A stretch of 16,532 bases of DNA from Pseudonocardiales bacterium (GTDB lineage Bacteria; Actinomycetota; Actinomycetes; Mycobacteriales; Pseudonocardiaceae), in NCBI GenBank assembly GCA_025465385.1, contig JAODNG010000262.1:1-16532 (forward strand), in the 5' to 3' direction. Position numbers and translations under genes: made by a program. This document shows positions 14,372 to 16,532 of this stretch, one piece after another. The notes beneath the pieces were generated by a model that worked only from the letters and a program-made list of their open reading frames with translations, was not told where the DNA came from and searched no databases. Numbering within the stretch: the first letter of the stretch is position 1; every line of letters begins with the position of its first letter.

Positions 14372-14596
14372 GCCTGCGCGACGCAGAGTCCGCCCGAGTG
14401 CGCCTTCGGTCCTACCCGAGAGAGCCACCCGCGGCTCGGCACCCGCTCGCGCGGTCGCGTGCCCACGAACCGCCGTAAGCCCCGGCACCGCCACACTCGC
14501 GCGCCGTCGAAGGCTGGGAGTGTGGTAAGTGGCCCCATGGCGACACGCACAACGATGGGGCCCGGCAGGGACACGCCGCATCGAGGCAAACATCTT

Positions 14597-14605
14597 TTAT
14601 CCACA
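14597..14605 (+). promoter_or_regulatory. DnaA-box-like nonamer
   Basis: TTATCCACA is an exact match to the classical bacterial DnaA box. It stands alone, so this is not an origin, but it precedes the replicative helicase gene by 300 bases and could titrate DnaA or regulate dnaB. Confidence 0.45.
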
Positions 14606-14653
14606 CCCGTGCACAACCTGCTGAGCAGCCAAAACGACTTATTTGCGAGCGGG

Positions 14654-14740
14654 TGTCCCCAGGTCATCCCCAGGCGCCGACCAAGGCACGGGTCGCGGTG
14701 GGCGATTCGTCAAGGCGGCGTCCCCAGGCTGTCCCCAGGC
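14654..14740 (+). repeat. four 11-base repeats in two tandem pairs
   Basis: The unit YRTCCCCAGGC starts at 14654, 14665, 14719 and 14730; the first copy lacks the final C. Within each pair the starts are exactly 11 bases apart, close to one helical turn, so a protein could bind all copies on one face. The pairs are 65 bases apart. Similar TCCCCAGG words accompany DnaA boxes in some actinobacterial regions, but the binding factor is unknown. Confidence 0.7.
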
Positions 14741-14848
14741 ACCGCACACGCTGGCTTGCTGAAGGTCGCCGTTCGATCCTAACCTCGCCCGGCGCCTGAA
14801 GAACGGGTCGCGGGGGCCGTCCGAACAGACTCTGTCGGTGCCGTGGGC

Positions 14849-14864
14849 TAGAACAGGTGTTCGC
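14849..14864 (+). promoter_or_regulatory. LexA (SOS) box-like palindrome at dnaB
   Basis: TAGAACAGGTGTTCGC contains GAAC-N4-GTTC and matches 10 of the 12 fixed positions of the mycobacterial SOS box TCGAAC-N4-GTTCGA. It lies about 40 bases before the chosen dnaB start, where a repressor could act. Confidence 0.45.
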
Positions 14865-14904
14865 CAGAAAGTTCGGGCAGTCGGGGAAGGGCAGGTACCC
14901 ACGC

Positions 14905-16278
14905 GTGGCGTTGGTGGATGACCGTGGCGTGCGGGTTCAGGACGGCGGACCGGCCTTCGATCGGCAGCCGCCGCAGGACATCACTGCCGAGCAGTCAGTG
15001 CTCGGCGGGATGTTGCTGTCCAAGGACGCCATCGCCAACGTGGTTGAGGTGTTGCGGACCGACGACTTCTACCGGCCCGCTCATCAGGCCGTCTTCAACT
15101 GCGTCCTCGACCTGTACGGGCGCGGTGAGCCGGCCGACCCAGTCACCGTCTCCGCGGAGCTGGAACGCCGCGGTGAGCTGCTCCGAATCGGCGGGGCGCC
15201 GTACCTGCACACCCTCATCTCGATCGTGCCGACGGCGGCCAACGCCGGGTACTACGCGGAGATCGTCGCGGGCAAGGCGGTGCTGCGGCGTCTGGTCGAG
15301 GCCGGCACTCGCATCGTGCAGCTGGGCTATCACGGCGCCGACGGCGCGGACGTCGACGAGGTGGTAGACCGCGCCCAGGCCGCGGTATACGAGGTCACCG
15401 AGCGGCGGATGAGCGAGGACTACATCGCGCTGGAAGAACTGCTGCAGCCCACCATGGACGAGATCGACGCGATCGCATCTCGGGGCGGCGTCGCAGCCGG
15501 CGTCCCGACCGGCTTCGTCGACCTCGACGCGGTGACCAATGGACTGCATCCCGGTCAGATGGTGATTGTCGCGGCCCGTCCCGGAATCGGAAAATCCACG
15601 CTTGGACTTGATCTTGCGAGATCTTGTTCGGTCGCTCACGGGATGGCCAGCGTAATCTTCTCGTTGGAGATGAGCCGCACTGAGATTGTGATGCGGCTGT
15701 TGTCCGCCGAGGCCAAAATCCGGTTATCGGATATGCGGTCGGGCCGGATGACTGACGACGACTGGACCCGGCTGGCCCGGCGGATGGGTGAGATTAGCGA
15801 GGCTCCGCTGTTCATTGACGACTCGCCGAACATGACAATGATGGAGATCCGGGCCAAGGCGCGTCGGCTCAAGCAGCGCCACGACCTTCGTCTGATCATC
15901 GTTGACTACCTGCAGCTGATGACCTCAGGCAAGAAGGTTGAATCCCGCCAGCAGGAGGTCAGCGAATTCTCCCGGCACCTGAAGTTGCTCGCCAAGGAAC
16001 TCGAAGTGCCGGTGGTCACGATCTCCCAGCTCAACCGAGGTCCGGAGCAGCGCACCGACAAGAAGCCGATGCTGGCCGATCTACGCGAATCCGGCAGCCT
16101 CGAGCAGGACGCCGATATGGTGATGCTGATTCACCGACCCGATGCATGGGAGCGTGACGACCCCCGCGCTGGTGAAGCCGATCTGATCCTGGCCAAACAC
16201 CGCAACGGACCGACGACGACCGTGACCGTCGCCCACCAACTGCACTACAGCCGCTTCAACGACATGGCCCAGGGTTGA
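14905..16278 (+). CDS. dnaB: replicative DNA helicase DnaB, without intein
   Basis: A 457-residue hexameric helicase that unwinds DNA at the replication fork using ATP. The N-terminal domain (about 15-120) has DITAEQSVLGGMLLSKDAI and FYRPAHQAVFN. The RecA-like domain begins near 185 with PTGFVDLDAVTNGLHPGQM, followed by the Walker A loop PGIGKST (K230), SVIFSLEMS, LIIVDYLQLM (Walker B), QLNRGPEQRTDKKPMLADLR and the arginine-finger region AKHRNGPT. M. tuberculosis DnaB is interrupted by an intein; here LADLRESGSLEQDADMV and the Walker A loop are continuous. GTG 14905 is chosen because MALVDDRG resembles the recalled mycobacterial start and GCAGG lies 9 bases upstream. The frame is open to GTG 14857, but that would overlap the LexA-like site. 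Confidence 0.96.
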   Translation: MALVDDRGVRVQDGGPAFDRQPPQDITAEQSVLGGMLLSKDAIANVVEVLRTDDFYRPAHQAVFNCVLDLYGRGEPADPVTVSAELERRGELLRIGGAPYLHTLISIVPTAANAGYYAEIVAGKAVLRRLVEAGTRIVQLGYHGADGADVDEVVDRAQAAVYEVTERRMSEDYIALEELLQPTMDEIDAIASRGGVAAGVPTGFVDLDAVTNGLHPGQMVIVAARPGIGKSTLGLDLARSCSVAHGMASVIFSLEMSRTEIVMRLLSAEAKIRLSDMRSGRMTDDDWTRLARRMGEISEAPLFIDDSPNMTMMEIRAKARRLKQRHDLRLIIVDYLQLMTSGKKVESRQQEVSEFSRHLKLLAKELEVPVVTISQLNRGPEQRTDKKPMLADLRESGSLEQDADMVMLIHRPDAWERDDPRAGEADLILAKHRNGPTTTVTVAHQLHYSRFNDMAQG

Positions 16279-16296
16279 TCGCTTCGACTCGATTGC

Positions 16297-16532
16297 TCAG
16301 CCAGGCTCGCCGCGGCGCTTGCGATGAATAACCCAGATCAGGTCTATCAGCGCGATTGCACCAAGCACCGCGAGCGCTACGCCCAGCGCTGTCAGGCCGG
16401 ATATGATCAGAAATACCGCACTGGCGGCGCAGAACACCAGTCCGAAGCTGGCTAGTACGGCGCGCAGGGTCAGCGCACTGCGCGCCGGTGACGACCCAGC
16501 GAATCCCGCTGTCGGGTCATGATATCCGGGCA
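16297..16532 (-). CDS. small two-helix membrane protein, DUF6343-like (5' end beyond window)
   Basis: An open frame enters from the window edge on the - strand and ends in TGA at 16297, giving 78 C-terminal residues. They read as a short polar stretch, then RSALTLRAVLASFGLVFCAA, two hydrophobic segments covering most of the next 45 residues, and a basic tail IHRKRRGEPG. The arrangement resembles DUF6343, a family of short actinobacterial membrane proteins of unknown role. The frame has no stops and good third-position G/C bias. The start codon lies outside the window. It converges on dnaB with 18 bases between the stops. Confidence 0.65.
   Translation of the reverse strand, partial: PGYHDPTAGFAGSSPARSALTLRAVLASFGLVFCAASAVFLIISGLTALGVALAVLGAIALIDLIWVIHRKRRGEPG

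Larger units (their letters stand above)
14255..14904 (+). other. 650-base non-coding region before dnaB
   Basis: No gene with convincing codon bias is seen. Contents in order: a 23-base inverted repeat (14305-14371); a hairpin GGCCCCAT (14531-14538) with ATGGGGCC (14555-14562) that may end the rplI transcript; a DnaA-box-like nonamer (14597-14605); two pairs of an 11-base repeat (14654-14675 and 14719-14740); and a LexA-like site (14849-14864). Open frames here are short and lack ribosome-binding sites. Confidence 0.6.

Noticed and set aside
14597..14740. A replication origin
   Set aside because: Only one DnaA-box-like nonamer is present, with no AT-rich unwinding region and no dnaA/dnaN nearby.
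14339..14902. Short open frames in the gap between rplI and dnaB
   Set aside because: Frames of 60-107 codons on both strands overlap each other, cross the inverted repeat and 11-mers, and lack ribosome-binding sites and domain features.
1..16532. CRISPR arrays, tRNA or rRNA genes, transposases, phage genes
   Set aside because: Neither regularly spaced repeats with unique spacers nor recognisable RNA genes or mobile-element proteins were found on either strand.

Overview
The window is high-GC bacterial chromosome carrying a core block typical of the order Mycobacteriales (mycobacteria, nocardiae, rhodococci and relatives). Protein similarities recalled from Mycobacterium tuberculosis point to the Rv0037c/Rv0038 pair and then the Rv0046c-Rv0058 block: PadR regulator, ino1, DUF5318, ponA1, GT87 membrane protein, rpsF-ssb-rpsR-rplI and dnaB. 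It is not M. tuberculosis itself. The leuS region is absent, other genes take its place, dnaB has no intein and rpsR is of a short form. The genus cannot be fixed from the sequence alone.

Layout. Positions 1-200 hold the probable 3' end of a + strand gene and a long palindrome shared with the end of an MFS transporter gene (173-1510, -). A UPF0301/YqgE gene (1552-2151, +) is divergent from the transporter. After a structured 227-base gap comes a secreted NlpC/P60 peptidase (2379-2927, +) and then a DUF427 protein (2972-3514, +). These face an aldo/keto reductase (3520-4554, -). A - strand operon follows: PadR regulator, inositol-1-phosphate synthase and a small SdpI-like membrane protein (6815 down to 4703). 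On the + strand come a DUF5318 zinc-knuckle protein, penicillin-binding protein PonA1 and a GT87-type membrane glycosyltransferase ending at 11290 inside a second copy of the palindrome. A secreted, tail-anchored protein (11573-12466) follows, then a strong hairpin and a structured leader before rpsF-ssb-rpsR-rplI. A 650-base non-coding stretch precedes dnaB. A truncated DUF6343-like membrane gene on the - strand closes the window.

Functional themes are envelope synthesis and remodelling (PonA1, NlpC/P60, GT87, inositol supply for phosphatidylinositol and mycothiol) and information processing (r-proteins, SSB, DnaB helicase). No CRISPR array, prophage, insertion sequence, tRNA or rRNA was seen. 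The unusual content lies between genes: a palindrome family that supplies stop codons and C-terminal residues to two genes, a different 23-base inverted repeat after rplI, four copies of an 11-base repeat plus a DnaA-box-like nonamer before dnaB, a LexA-like site at dnaB, a PadR-like operator, and a triple-hairpin leader at rpsF.
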